Below, in pieces: positions 6,469-14,820 of a stretch of 27,877 nt of DNA. A model generated the notes under the pieces. The model did no database searches, was not told where the DNA came from, and saw only the letters and a list, made by a program, of their open reading frames with translations. Position 1 is the first letter of the stretch, and the number at the start of each line of letters is the position of its first letter. Origin of the DNA: CAYXWM01 sp964468805 (GTDB lineage: Bacteria; Bacillota; Clostridia; Lachnospirales; WRBF01); assembly GCA_964468805.1 (NCBI GenBank), contig CAYXWM010000039.1, positions 1 to 27,877 of the forward strand, written 5' to 3'. The position numbers and the translations under genes are program-made.

Positions 6469-7614
6469 TCATCCTTCAAAAACCGATTTATTCTTAGTCA
6501 TTCTTACATTTATTACAAGGCCTACTGCTATCATGCTGGTCCACATGGAGCTGCCGCCGTAACTCATAAAAGGCAGAGGCATACCGGTATTAAACAACAT
6601 ACCCGTAGCAACGCCGAAGTTAACAAAAACTTGAAAAGCAAGCATACAACCCACACCGGTAGCTATCAGTTTTCCCAAAAGGTCAACTGCAGTATAGGCG
6701 GTTCTAAAGCAAAGAGCGATTATCACAAGCATAAGGGTCAGCATTACCACACAGCCAACAAAACCAAATTCCTCGCCGAGTACCGCAACGATAAAGTCGT
6801 TATGGGAATAGGGTACGTAATTCATCTGATTGAGCACGCCTTGATATAAACCCTTGCCGTTTAATTGCCCGGAACCTATTGCTTGTATGGAGTGGGATGT
6901 TTGATAATAACCGTCACTGGTAGGGTCGGATAGAAAGGTATCCACAATACGTTTGATTTGATAACCTTTGAGAATCTTGTCTACAAATATATGAGGTGTA
7001 CGCAAAGCGTCTTGAATAACAAAGAAGGCTGTCGGTACAACTGTTCCTATAATAGAGAGAATATATTTATAACTTAGCTTTCCCACAAACAAAACGGAGG
7101 CGGATACAGTTATAATAACCAAACTTGCCGAAAGAGAGGGTTGTTCCCAAACCAAATAGAATGGAACCATAATCAAAATCATAACCAAAATGAAATTTGA
7201 GAAATTATTCAGAGTGTCTTCTTTCAGCGAAACAAATTTAGCCAGAAACAGAATCATAAACACTTTCGAAAACTCCGAAGGCTGAATACCGCCCAGAGGG
7301 CCTAAATCCAGCCAACGGCTGACTGTTGCTCCCGAATCGTTTTGGCTGCCCAAAGCCAGCACCGTCAGTAGCAGCATAAGATTTACAATATAAATAAGTA
7401 TATAAAATTTGCAAATAAAGTGATAGTCAATAAATGCCGCAAAAAACATCAATACAATTCCCGAAAAGAACCAAATGAGCTGCCCCTTAAAATCCGGGGT
7501 CATGCCCTTGATGTTTACATGGGTAGCGGAACCTATAAGCACTATTCCTATGATACAAACCGTAAAAACCAATCCGCACAGCAGATAGTCAAAGGACCGG
7601 TAACTCCTTTTCAT
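6469..7614 (-). CDS. rodA: Rod-shape SEDS peptidoglycan glycosyltransferase
   Basis: Polymerises lipid II into glycan strands for lateral wall growth together with the class B PBP encoded upstream (mrdA). A 381-aa polytopic membrane protein with about ten hydrophobic segments, the first at about residues 10-29. The family motif PLPFMSYGGSS is near the C-terminus, and HNDFIVAVLGEEFGF carries the conserved Asp of the SEDS catalytic region. A ribosome binding site, GAGGT, precedes the ATG. It follows minE after 304 bp and is coupled to mgsA, which starts four bases after its stop. It could in principle be a FtsW/SpoVE paralogue, but the mre/min context favours RodA. Confidence 0.92.
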   Translation of the reverse strand: MKRSYRSFDYLLCGLVFTVCIIGIVLIGSATHVNIKGMTPDFKGQLIWFFSGIVLMFFAAFIDYHFICKFYILIYIVNLMLLLTVLALGSQNDSGATVSRWLDLGPLGGIQPSEFSKVFMILFLAKFVSLKEDTLNNFSNFILVMILIMVPFYLVWEQPSLSASLVIITVSASVLFVGKLSYKYILSIIGTVVPTAFFVIQDALRTPHIFVDKILKGYQIKRIVDTFLSDPTSDGYYQTSHSIQAIGSGQLNGKGLYQGVLNQMNYVPYSHNDFIVAVLGEEFGFVGCVVMLTLMLVIIALCFRTAYTAVDLLGKLIATGVGCMLAFQVFVNFGVATGMLFNTGMPLPFMSYGGSSMWTSMIAVGLVINVRMTKNKSVFEG

Positions 7615-7918
7615 TGTATTACCTCATTCCGGTATATCCCACACGCATTTTATACCAATCCTTTAAAAAAATAAAGATATTTTGCAATAAAGTTATACAA
7701 ACAAATAAAAATAAATATTTGCAGCTCTAAGGCTTGGTATTACTCAGAGCTGTAAAGGCAAGTTCTGTGTCTGTATAAAATTATCAACAATTTTTTGAAG
7801 TATCAAACATAAATATACCGATTCCATATTTAATGTTTGATAAAATCCATAATTTATCCTTAAAACGCCGGAAAATTTTCAATTTCTTTAAAACTTTTTA
7901 CAATATAAAATAACGGAT
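7615..7918. other. 304-bp spacer between minE and rodA
   Basis: AT-rich. Two inverted repeats are visible: TATCAAACAT-AAATAT with its return arm ATATTTAATGTTTGATA at 7801-7842, and CAGCTCT...AGAGCTG at about 7721-7753. Neither is followed on the minus strand by a clean T-run. A promoter for rodA-mgsA may lie here, but none stands out. No ORF. Confidence 0.4.
7801..7842. repeat. Long imperfect hairpin in the minE-rodA spacer
   Basis: TATCAAACATAAATAT pairs with ATATTTAATGTTTGATA around the loop ACCGATTCC, with a single bulged base. This gives about 16 paired bases in an AT-rich setting. It could be an RNA processing or stability element inside the operon transcript, or a protein site. No function can be assigned. 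Confidence 0.5.
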
Positions 7919-8200
7919 TTATTTAGTTTGAACTTTTCTCATATTTTTAATGGGTATATTGGCACAAAGCATGGGAACGCTGTGACCAAGGGTATCGGAA
8001 GGAGTTTGAGAGATTTGGATATCAAGCTCTTCCTCGTCTATCTCCATATAATTGGAGATTACCTTGATAATGTCTACTTTCAACATTTCCAGCAACTGGG
8101 TGGAACAGTTGACACGGTCGTGAATAAGCACCAGTTTCAAGCGGTCTTTAGCTATATCCTTAGAAGCTGTTCTTCTGGAAAAAAAACTGAATATATCCAA
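7919..8200 (-). CDS. minE: Cell division topological specificity factor MinE
   Basis: Stimulates the MinD ATPase and gives the Min system its spatial pattern. It is 93 aa, the usual size. The N-terminal amphipathic membrane-targeting segment (MDIFSFFSRR) is followed by the MinD-interacting region (TASKDIAKDRLKLVLIHDR, about 11-29), then the dimerisation domain (LLEMLKVDIIKVISNYMEID and onward). The start is TTG at 8200, placed by the conserved N-terminus and by AAGGA nine bases upstream. The gap to minD is 12 bases, so the two are co-translated. Confidence 0.93.
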   Translation of the reverse strand: MDIFSFFSRRTASKDIAKDRLKLVLIHDRVNCSTQLLEMLKVDIIKVISNYMEIDEEELDIQISQTPSDTLGHSVPMLCANIPIKNMRKVQTK

Positions 8201-8212
8201 AGCTTCACATCC

Positions 8213-9010
8213 TTAATTTCCGAAACGGAATATTTTTTTTAACTTTGTCATAAAACCTTCGTCATAGTTTAAGTTCATAAGAGAAACAGATTCACCCAGC
8301 ACACGTCTGGTAATGTTTCTGAAAGCTTGTCCCGCACGGGAATTTTGATCCAAAACCGCCGGTTCGCCGCGGTTAGAGGAAATAACTATGGTTTCATCGT
8401 CCGGCACCACGCCCAAAACGTCGATTGCCAATACTTCCGTAACGTCTTCAAGGGTCATCATATCGCCGCGTTTTACCATATCAACCCTTATGCGGTTTAA
8501 TACGAGCATGGGGTCACGTAATTCGGAGGCTTCCAATAAACCGATAATACGGTCGGCGTCACGAACGGCGGAAACCTCGGGTGTGGTAACGACGATTGCT
8601 CTGTCGGCGCCGGCTATGGCGTTTTTAAAGCCCTGTTCTATACCCGCCGGGCAGTCGATTACTATATATTCAAATTCTTCTTTTAATGTTTGGCACAATT
8701 TGTACATTTGCTCCGGATTGACAGCGTTCTTATCCTTGGTTTGGGCTGCCGGCAAAAGGTAGAGCGTATCAAAACGCTTGTCCTTAATCAAAGCCTGTTT
8801 TATGCGGCAGTTACCTTCGATAACGTCAATCACATCATAGACTATTCTGTTTTCCAAGCCCATTATTACGTCCAGGTTTCGCAGCCCTATGTCAGCATCA
8901 ACCAAAACCACCTTTTTACCCATTGCTGCCAGTCCGGTTCCTATGTTAGCAGAGGTTGTTGTCTTGCCTACGCCGCCTTTGCCTGATGTGATTACTAACA
9001 CTTCGCTCAT
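8213..9010 (-). CDS. minD: Septum site-determining ATPase MinD
   Basis: A membrane-cycling ParA-family ATPase that recruits MinC to block polar septation. The deviant Walker A motif GKGGVGKTTT is at 10-19, VLVDADIGLRNLD (switch) follows, and DCPAGIE is present. A C-terminal amphipathic membrane-targeting helix ends GFMTKLKKIFRFGN. Length is 265 aa from the ATG at 9010 (MSEVLVITSGKGG), with AGGGGG as ribosome binding site. Upstream in-frame codons to 9082 are not family-like. It is separated from minC by an unusually long 717-bp gap. Confidence 0.97.
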   Translation of the reverse strand: MSEVLVITSGKGGVGKTTTSANIGTGLAAMGKKVVLVDADIGLRNLDVIMGLENRIVYDVIDVIEGNCRIKQALIKDKRFDTLYLLPAAQTKDKNAVNPEQMYKLCQTLKEEFEYIVIDCPAGIEQGFKNAIAGADRAIVVTTPEVSAVRDADRIIGLLEASELRDPMLVLNRIRVDMVKRGDMMTLEDVTEVLAIDVLGVVPDDETIVISSNRGEPAVLDQNSRAGQAFRNITRRVLGESVSLMNLNYDEGFMTKLKKIFRFGN

Positions 9011-9727
9011 CTGTTTTCCCCCTAAATTTTCTTTATGCCAATTTTTAATTGAGCAAGTTTTATTACGGCTGCAGTCAAACATATCACTTTATTCTCGTAC
9101 CGGTTGCCGTAAAATATCGGAATACCGGCATATTTTCATCGGGTGATACATTCTGTTGCCGGTTTAGTATAACAATGCATAAAAATACTTATAAAATATA
9201 TAAGATATTTTACCAAATATTTAACTGTTTTTCTATGAAATAAATATAGCAAATTCTTGCATAATTTTTCGGACTGCTTAATATTATATATTTCGTTGGT
9301 TTCGAAAATATGTCTGAAATGCCGTATTTTTAAGTAAGTTTTAAGAATATGCAAAAACCGGGGATAAGCTTGTTCCGGAAAATATTTGTCGAATTTTCCG
9401 GCAAATTGCGACAATGGGTTGATATTTGGTCTTAAAATTATGTATAAAACTGTGCCGGTAGGGTTGTTTATGCTTTAGTCAACACCGGCCGGGAGCCGGA
9501 ATCAATAAAGTTCGTCAAAAAATCAAGCTATATTGGACGGATTTTATCGTAACCGGGTTAAGGGGTTTGGAAATAGGATGCCCTTGATTCTTTGGATATG
9601 CTTTTCAGGATAACTCAAATTATTTCATACTTTAACATTATAACACATTTAAGAATAATTGTGTGATTAAGATATTATATTTATGTTAAATTATTTTACA
9701 TAATAAACATGAAATGCAGCGGGTTAA
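9011..9727. other. 717-bp non-coding gap between minC and minD
   Basis: The gap interrupts an otherwise continuous minCDE gene set. Close to the minC stop is a likely extended -10 promoter (9638-9646, minus strand), which would give minD a leader of about 620 bases. The part at about 9440-9560 is richer in G+C than its surroundings and foldable, with CCGGTGTTG pairing to CAAC...ACCGG and CCGGC/GCCGG next to it. I compared it by eye with c-di-GMP, cobalamin, FMN, TPP, T-box and c-di-AMP motifs and found no match. A 92-codon minus frame at 9136-9414 lacks a ribosome binding site and protein-like composition. Confidence 0.45.
9638..9646 (-). promoter_or_regulatory. Extended -10 promoter candidate for minDE
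   Basis: On the minus strand TGTTATAAT is a full extended -10 (TGnTATAAT). No good -35 is 17 bases upstream, which extended -10 promoters can tolerate. It lies about 85 bases after the minC stop and 628 bases before the minD ATG. Confidence 0.4.
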
Positions 9728-10381
9728 TTATTTCTGGGGCAGCAACTGCTCTATGTACATTTTTCCTTCTTTAAGGTAAGCGTGGACAGGGACGGATTTT
9801 TCTTTTTTCTTCAGGTCTTGGAGTTCGTCCGGTATATGGGAGACCACGTCCGCTATTCTAAGCTGTACCGGCCAGAGGGAAAAGGCGGAGATAAAGCATT
9901 CCGTGTTGCCGTTACAGCCGGCAAACAAAAGACCTCTTGCAGCACCCAGAACTATAATGTTTCCCGAGGCGATAATTTCCGCTCCGGGATTTACATCACC
10001 CAGTACCACCACCGAGCCGGCATAGCGTATGGATTGACCGGAACGCAGGCCGGACATATGGTAGGCTGTCATACATTCCGATAAGATAAATGGTGAAGTC
10101 AGGGCTTGAACGGAAGGAGGAACGGGTGTACTTGTATTTAGGAAAGAGATGTCCAGGTCGGTTTTGTCAGCGATGACTTCAAGAAGTTCTCTTTCCTCTG
10201 CCTCCGAAAGAGTGCGTCCTCTGAAGGATATGGCGGACTTTGCACCGGCAAAAAAGCGTTTTGCATCGGACACCTTGGCGGTAAATTGGGTTTTTAGGGT
10301 TTCAAAATCCTCACCGTCGTCCAAAAGTATAACAATTCCGTCCCTACTGCCTTTAAAAACAACGCTGTTCTTCTTTGTCAT
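9728..10381 (-). CDS. minC: Septum site-determining protein MinC
   Basis: Inhibits FtsZ assembly when held at the membrane by MinD. The N-terminal FtsZ-interacting domain covers about residues 1-95, ending after LLEVIADKTDLDISF. The C-terminal beta-helix domain that binds MinD and dimerises is about 110-215 and contains GQSIRYAGSVVVLGDVNPGA and VLGAARGLLFAGCNG. Length is 217 aa, normal for the family. The ATG at 10381 has AAAGGAGA upstream. It lies downstream of mrdA, separated by repeat A copy 4. Confidence 0.93.
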   Translation of the reverse strand: MTKKNSVVFKGSRDGIVILLDDGEDFETLKTQFTAKVSDAKRFFAGAKSAISFRGRTLSEAEERELLEVIADKTDLDISFLNTSTPVPPSVQALTSPFILSECMTAYHMSGLRSGQSIRYAGSVVVLGDVNPGAEIIASGNIIVLGAARGLLFAGCNGNTECFISAFSLWPVQLRIADVVSHIPDELQDLKKKEKSVPVHAYLKEGKMYIEQLLPQK

Positions 10382-10445
10382 AACCGTCTCCTTTTAATGC
10401 ATAAATGGCAGAAAAAAAATAATAAATAATAAAAAAAACTAATTA

Positions 10446-10513
10446 TCTTGAGGGAGAAAACCTTTTTACGGGTTTTCTCCCTCAAACTCCCTATTTCCAA
10501 TAAGGCCGAATAC
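10446..10513 (+). repeat. Repeat unit A without nested unit B (copy 4)
   Basis: Starts ATCTTGAGGGAGAAAACC, loop TTTTTACG, return GGTTTTCTCCCTCA, and continues directly with AACTCCCTATTTCC and AAGGCCGAATACA. The point where other copies carry the ~45-bp unit B reads CTCCCTCA-AACTCCC, so this looks like an unfilled site. It lies between mrdA and minC. Confidence 0.8.
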
Positions 10514-10561
10514 AGAACCATGTGTTTTGTTCTAAAGAAAATTAACAGCACCGAGGATAGA

Positions 10562-13057
10562 TTAGTAAAGGGAGTTCATGGGGATTGCTTCCGGGGTTTC
10601 GTTTTCCAAGCCGAAATATTCGGCTATAACTTTTTTGGCTATGTGTGAAGCCGGGATGGTGTATTTATAGTCACCAAAGGGTACGGAGACATAGACGGCG
10701 ATGCGTGGGTTTTCGAAAGGTGCAAAGCCTCCGAAGGAAGCATGGTCGTTACGTTTTTTGTTTTCCTGGGCAGTACCGGTTTTGCCTGCCACTGTAATGG
10801 GGAAGTCACGGAAAGCACTTTTTGCCGTACCGTAGCTTGCGGTGGTAACGCCTATCATGCCTTCATATACGGCATTTATAGTGGACTCGGACATGGGAAC
10901 CGTCAACTCCAATTTGGGTTCAAAATCGGTAGTTTCCAAGCCTTCTTTGGTTTGGGTTTCTGTTCTGTTGAGCAGATGCATTTGATAACGTTCGCCTCGG
11001 GTTGCAAGGGTGGCAAAATATTTCACCATGTTTGCGGAGGTGTAGTTGTTTACGGATTGACCCATGGAAGTATGGATGGTGTCAACGTCGGCCCAACGGA
11101 AATCTATGGCTTTTGCATCGGGATTACGCAGTTTTACCAAGTATTCTTTGTAGGACGGTGAGGAGATCATGTCTATGCCGTCTATTTTATTTTTGTTTCG
11201 TTCGCCTATTTCTACGCCCGTGGGGTCGTTTAGCCCGAAATATTTCATGTACTCGTTCAGCTTGTTTATACTATCAAGTTGGTTGCCGGATTTGGCGTTG
11301 CCCAACCTATATACAGCTTCGCAAAAGAAATAGTTGCAGGAAACCGAAATAGCTTTGGAAACGTTAATTGTGCCGTGGGAACTTCTGGACCAGCAACGGG
11401 TAACCGGTTTTCCGGCTTTGTCAAAGGCAAGACCGTCGTGTATGGTTGACCGGGGCGTAATTGAGCCATTTTCCAAGGCTGCCACAGCGGAAATTATTTT
11501 GAAAGTAGAACCCGGGGCACGGGGTTCGGAAAAGGGTCGGTTAATTAGGGGTGATGTGGGATTTGTGTTCAGGTTTCTGTAATATTCGTTATCAAAATTA
11601 TTGACAAAGCGGTTATTGTCAAAAGAGGGATAAGAAACAGCCGCCAAAACATCACCGTTGGTTACGTCCTCAACAACCAAGGAGGCTGTACTTGGGTCCA
11701 GACCGGTCATAGCAGGGGTAATTTCCAAACGACTTAAACCGGATATTACATACTGCAAAGGAGTAAAACGGTTTACTTCCTCGTAAGTATGGGTGGTTAA
11801 GCCTTGCTCGTGGCAAATAAAGGTCAGGGTTTTAAGTGAAATATCCCCGGATTCTATACCGTCGGCTATCTTTTGCTTTACTTCTTCCAAGCTTTTTTGC
11901 TCGCCTACGTTGGCATTGGGCATAGTTCGCAGAACCCAATCTTTAACAATTACTGAGGAACCCGAGTCGGAGTTCATTATATCCTTGGTATTTATGGTGT
12001 TGCATTTAACCATGGAAATAAACAAATCTTTTTGGGATATGGCGGAGGCTTGCAATTTTTTAATCAATACATTAGCCAATACCTCTTCTATGATTTCAAA
12101 GCTTCGTTTTTGTAGGCGTTGGTCCAAGGTAAGGAAAATTTTGCTGCCGGGTATAGGTTCTTCTATATTCACGGTGCTCATTTTTTTGTCCAGAGTAACA
12201 ACCTCTACGGTACGCTGACCCTTTATGCCGGCAAGCTGTTTTTCAAAGGTTTTTTCTATGCCGGATTTACCTACAATGTCGTTATATTCGTAGCCTTCGC
12301 CGAATTCCTCCAGCTCCTCGTCTGTATTCAGACCCCGAACAAAACCCAGTATATGTGAGAAGTATTGACCCTCCGGGTATTCACGCAAAAAGTCCGTGTC
12401 TATATAAATTCCCGGAAAGGATGGGTTATGTTCCTCTATGGCTATCATGGTTTCTTTTTTAACGTCATAGGCAACAGTGATATGGTCCTCTTTTCTGTAT
12501 CTGTACATATACAATTGAGAACGCAAAGCCAATAATTGACGTGCGTGAGTTTCGGACAAGTTCTTGGAAAGTTCAAACTTTTCTTTGAGAAATTCTATGG
12601 TTTCCGGGGCAGTTTTTTCTTGAGGAACCTGCATATCTCGTTTCCAGTATTCTTCACGTTTTTTGTTGTTATCAAAAAGGAATTCGTAGGGTTGTTCCGC
12701 AGTAATGGGAAAGTCCTCAACGTAATCGTCATTGTATTTTTCAAAAAGAAGAATGAGATTATAGAGTACGTCGTTAATATCCTTGCCGGCAATTAAATTG
12801 GGGTCGATTTTGACGGTGAAAGTGGGGCGATTAACAGCCAATGGTCGTCCGTATCTGTCGTAAATCGTACCCCTGGGAGCAGTGATATTTATTTTTTTGA
12901 AGGTTGTAAATTCCAAAGAGTTTTGATAATTTTCTCCTTTGACTATTTGCAAGGAGAACAGCCGGACAACCAACAAATAGAAAGAAATACAGATTATTAC
13001 GAAGGCTAAGAATAATCTGTCCGTTAATAATTTTACGATAAAGTTATGTTTTTCCAA
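10562..13057 (-). CDS. mrdA: Class B penicillin-binding protein 2, elongasome transpeptidase
   Basis: Cross-links peptidoglycan during lateral growth as partner of RodA. One N-terminal membrane segment (about 14-36) is followed by the dimerisation/pedestal domain with APRGTIYDRYGRPLA (60-74), then the transpeptidase domain. Active-site motifs: SxxK at S517-T-F-K520, SxN at S573-C-N575, and KTGT at 759-762. At 831 aa it is longer than the roughly 600-700 aa typical of many PBP2 proteins, mainly through about 120 extra residues around 325-445, where the domain normally runs on without a break. The start is TTG at 13057, with AAGGAAGG upstream. It lies between mreD (49-base gap) and minC. Confidence 0.95.
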   Translation of the reverse strand: MEKHNFIVKLLTDRLFLAFVIICISFYLLVVRLFSLQIVKGENYQNSLEFTTFKKINITAPRGTIYDRYGRPLAVNRPTFTVKIDPNLIAGKDINDVLYNLILLFEKYNDDYVEDFPITAEQPYEFLFDNNKKREEYWKRDMQVPQEKTAPETIEFLKEKFELSKNLSETHARQLLALRSQLYMYRYRKEDHITVAYDVKKETMIAIEEHNPSFPGIYIDTDFLREYPEGQYFSHILGFVRGLNTDEELEEFGEGYEYNDIVGKSGIEKTFEKQLAGIKGQRTVEVVTLDKKMSTVNIEEPIPGSKIFLTLDQRLQKRSFEIIEEVLANVLIKKLQASAISQKDLFISMVKCNTINTKDIMNSDSGSSVIVKDWVLRTMPNANVGEQKSLEEVKQKIADGIESGDISLKTLTFICHEQGLTTHTYEEVNRFTPLQYVISGLSRLEITPAMTGLDPSTASLVVEDVTNGDVLAAVSYPSFDNNRFVNNFDNEYYRNLNTNPTSPLINRPFSEPRAPGSTFKIISAVAALENGSITPRSTIHDGLAFDKAGKPVTRCWSRSSHGTINVSKAISVSCNYFFCEAVYRLGNAKSGNQLDSINKLNEYMKYFGLNDPTGVEIGERNKNKIDGIDMISSPSYKEYLVKLRNPDAKAIDFRWADVDTIHTSMGQSVNNYTSANMVKYFATLATRGERYQMHLLNRTETQTKEGLETTDFEPKLELTVPMSESTINAVYEGMIGVTTASYGTAKSAFRDFPITVAGKTGTAQENKKRNDHASFGGFAPFENPRIAVYVSVPFGDYKYTIPASHIAKKVIAEYFGLENETPEAIPMNSLY

Positions 13058-13106
13058 CTTTTCACCTTCCTTAAAAAAAGCGGAGAGGAAAGACTTTTAT
13101 AATTCA

Positions 13107-13622
13107 TTAAAACAATCTGCGGCTCATTTTTTCCCGTTGTTCCAATCGGTTGTTAACAGAGTAGGTAATTCTGTAAATAACAATGGAGATTACAGAAGAA
13201 TATACGGTTTCCGGCAAGATAATTCGACCGAAGTAATAGAAAAAGTCGGTTTTGCCACGGAACAGAAAGTTGGTAAAGTAAAAGCAAAATCCGTATATTA
13301 AGAGGGTTATGGCTGAAAGGAACAAAGGAAGGATATAATTTTCTCTATAGAAGTCTTTAAAGGGCTTTCCGCAGAAATAGCCGGTAAGCATACCCAAGAG
13401 GGCATAGAGGCCAAACATACGACCGAAATATATATCGTGGATTAAGCCGGAGAAGAAGCCGAAAACGGCACCCTCCATATCGCCCCGAAGCATGGCGTAG
13501 CAGATGATAAAAACCACTGAGGTGTTTGGCTTAACGTTTATTATTTCTATAAACTCAAACACGGTGGATTGCAATATGAAGTTTATAAACAGTATAATTG
13601 CCATTACTACAGCACGAAACAC
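13107..13622 (-). CDS. mreD: Rod shape-determining membrane protein MreD
   Basis: A small polytopic subunit of the elongasome linking MreC with RodA/PBP2. It is 171 aa with about five hydrophobic segments. The family-typical GLIHDIYFGRMFGLYALLGM is around residues 60-79. The start is GTG at 13622, with CGGAGG seven to eight bases upstream. Sequence similarity within MreD is low in general, so the position between mreC and mrdA carries much of the call. Confidence 0.9.
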   Translation of the reverse strand: MFRAVVMAIILFINFILQSTVFEFIEIINVKPNTSVVFIICYAMLRGDMEGAVFGFFSGLIHDIYFGRMFGLYALLGMLTGYFCGKPFKDFYRENYILPLFLSAITLLIYGFCFYFTNFLFRGKTDFFYYFGRIILPETVYSSVISIVIYRITYSVNNRLEQREKMSRRLF

Positions 13623-13673
13623 GATTTTTCCTCCGTTTTTGTTGCTCCCCGGTATTGAAGATTCGAAAAAGAA

Positions 13674-13812
13674 TAAGACTTTGAGGGTAACTTTTTCTGA
13701 AGAAAAAGCCTCCGGAAATTAACGTGAAGGAAGAACCGGTGAAGTGTTCAATTTTCCTTCACAAAAAGTTAATAATAATTAATTTACCGTACCTCAAACT
13801 CCCTTTTAAAAG
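13674..13812. repeat. Diverged relative of repeat A between mreC and mreD
   Basis: The outer parts keep GACTTTGAGGG at one end and CCTCAAACTCCC followed by AATATAAAA at the other. The centre is different: AACTTTTTC...GAAAAAG, then TGAAGGAA...TTCCTTCA. It may be an old unit A with another palindrome inserted, or a chance resemblance. It occupies most of the 218-bp mreC-mreD gap. Confidence 0.35.
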
Positions 13813-13840
13813 ACTAATATAAAAAAGAATGAAATACTGA

Positions 13841-14749
13841 TCAATCGGCAGTTTTTTCTGTAGCTTCTCCGGTAAGTATATCTTCCAGTGTAGAAAACTT
13901 TTGGGTAATTACAAGGAAAGAATTAATACGTTTAAAGTCTACGGCAGGTTTGATTATGGCGTATTTGGAGAAGCCCTTGCTGTCGGAGCGGACTTCAACA
14001 ACCGTGCCTATGGTCAAGCCGGGTGGGTAGATGTCGGAAAAATGAGAGGTAACGATTTCGTCGCCCTCCATGATTTGGGCGTTGTTGTCCACGTAATCCA
14101 TACGGCAAAGACCGTCTTTCATAAGGGTACGGTCGCCTTTAACTATCCCGGCATCCTCCGAACGCACGGACATGGCACTGACCTTGCTGGTATCGTCCAA
14201 AATAGACAAAACCTTTGCATAGCCGGAGCCTGCCTCCATGATTTGACCTGCAAGACCGCCGGAACCCAACACTACCATGTGTTTATAAACCCCGGCGGAT
14301 TCGCCTTTGTTTATAATATAGGTGTCATACCAGTTACTGGAGTCCTGTGCTATGATTTGGGCACCAAGCTTGGGATAATCGGGATATTTTTTATCCATTT
14401 TCAGCAGTTCGCTGAGTTTTTCGTTTTCCGCTTCTATTAATTTAAGACGACGATTATCGGCCCTCAAAGAATCCAGCTCGGCTTTCAGGCTGCGGTTTTC
14501 GGCTTCCATTTTGTCTATATCCGTAAAATAGGAAAACCTGTCACCAACCCAGTCCGCAACCCCTGCTGAGGCTTGCTGCACAGGAGTAACCACATAGCCC
14601 AGAATGTTTTCAAAGAAACCGGGCTTGTCTCTTACCGTTAGGGAAAAAATTATAGCGACTATGCAAATTAACGACATTATAATTATAAAGGCGCGTTTGT
14701 GCCTGGATAAAAATTCCACTGATTTCAACACCGCCGGATTTTTCCCCAC
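13841..14749 (-). CDS. mreC: Rod shape-determining protein MreC
   Basis: Bitopic elongasome scaffold and activator of PBP2. A basic N-terminus precedes one membrane segment (about 20-39). A coiled coil spans about 78-118, with heptads around MEAENRSLKAELDSLRADNR. The beta-rich MreC core follows, including VLGSGGLAGQIMEAGSGYAKV and YPPGLTIGTVVEV. Length is 302 aa from the GTG at 14749. The only good ribosome binding site, AAAGGAGAG, is about 19 bases from that GTG but properly spaced for an in-frame ATT at 14758, so the true start may be three codons longer. mreB ends 71 bases upstream. Confidence 0.93.
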   Translation of the reverse strand: MGKNPAVLKSVEFLSRHKRAFIIIMSLICIVAIIFSLTVRDKPGFFENILGYVVTPVQQASAGVADWVGDRFSYFTDIDKMEAENRSLKAELDSLRADNRRLKLIEAENEKLSELLKMDKKYPDYPKLGAQIIAQDSSNWYDTYIINKGESAGVYKHMVVLGSGGLAGQIMEAGSGYAKVLSILDDTSKVSAMSVRSEDAGIVKGDRTLMKDGLCRMDYVDNNAQIMEGDEIVTSHFSDIYPPGLTIGTVVEVRSDSKGFSKYAIIKPAVDFKRINSFLVITQKFSTLEDILTGEATEKTAD

Positions 14750-14820
14750 AAAATCAATTCCGACGGCTCTCCTTTCGTAAATTTACATATGGAAATGCTT
14801 ATTTGTATCATTTATAAAAA

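Noticed and set aside
6465..6479. Upstream ATG for mgsA (five extra residues)
   Set aside because: It would overlap the rodA stop and lies within the ribosome binding site region; the ATG at 6464 fits family N-termini better.
8213..9082. 24-residue N-terminal extension of MinD
   Set aside because: Family proteins begin just before the Walker A motif, and the ribosome binding site AGGGGG is placed for the ATG at 9010.
9136..9414. 92-codon minus frame in the minC-minD gap
   Set aside because: No ribosome binding site, AT-driven Lys/Tyr/Ile/Phe composition, no recognisable domain.
9440..9560. Known riboswitch in the minD leader
   Set aside because: No match by eye to c-di-GMP, c-di-AMP, cobalamin, FMN, TPP or T-box core motifs; left as an unassigned foldable block.
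13901..14440. Long plus-strand frame over mreC, and similar ones over mreB (14866-15459), rodA (6313-6849) and murA (3523-3984)
   Set aside because: Antisense shadows of clearly recognised genes with typical full-length domains.
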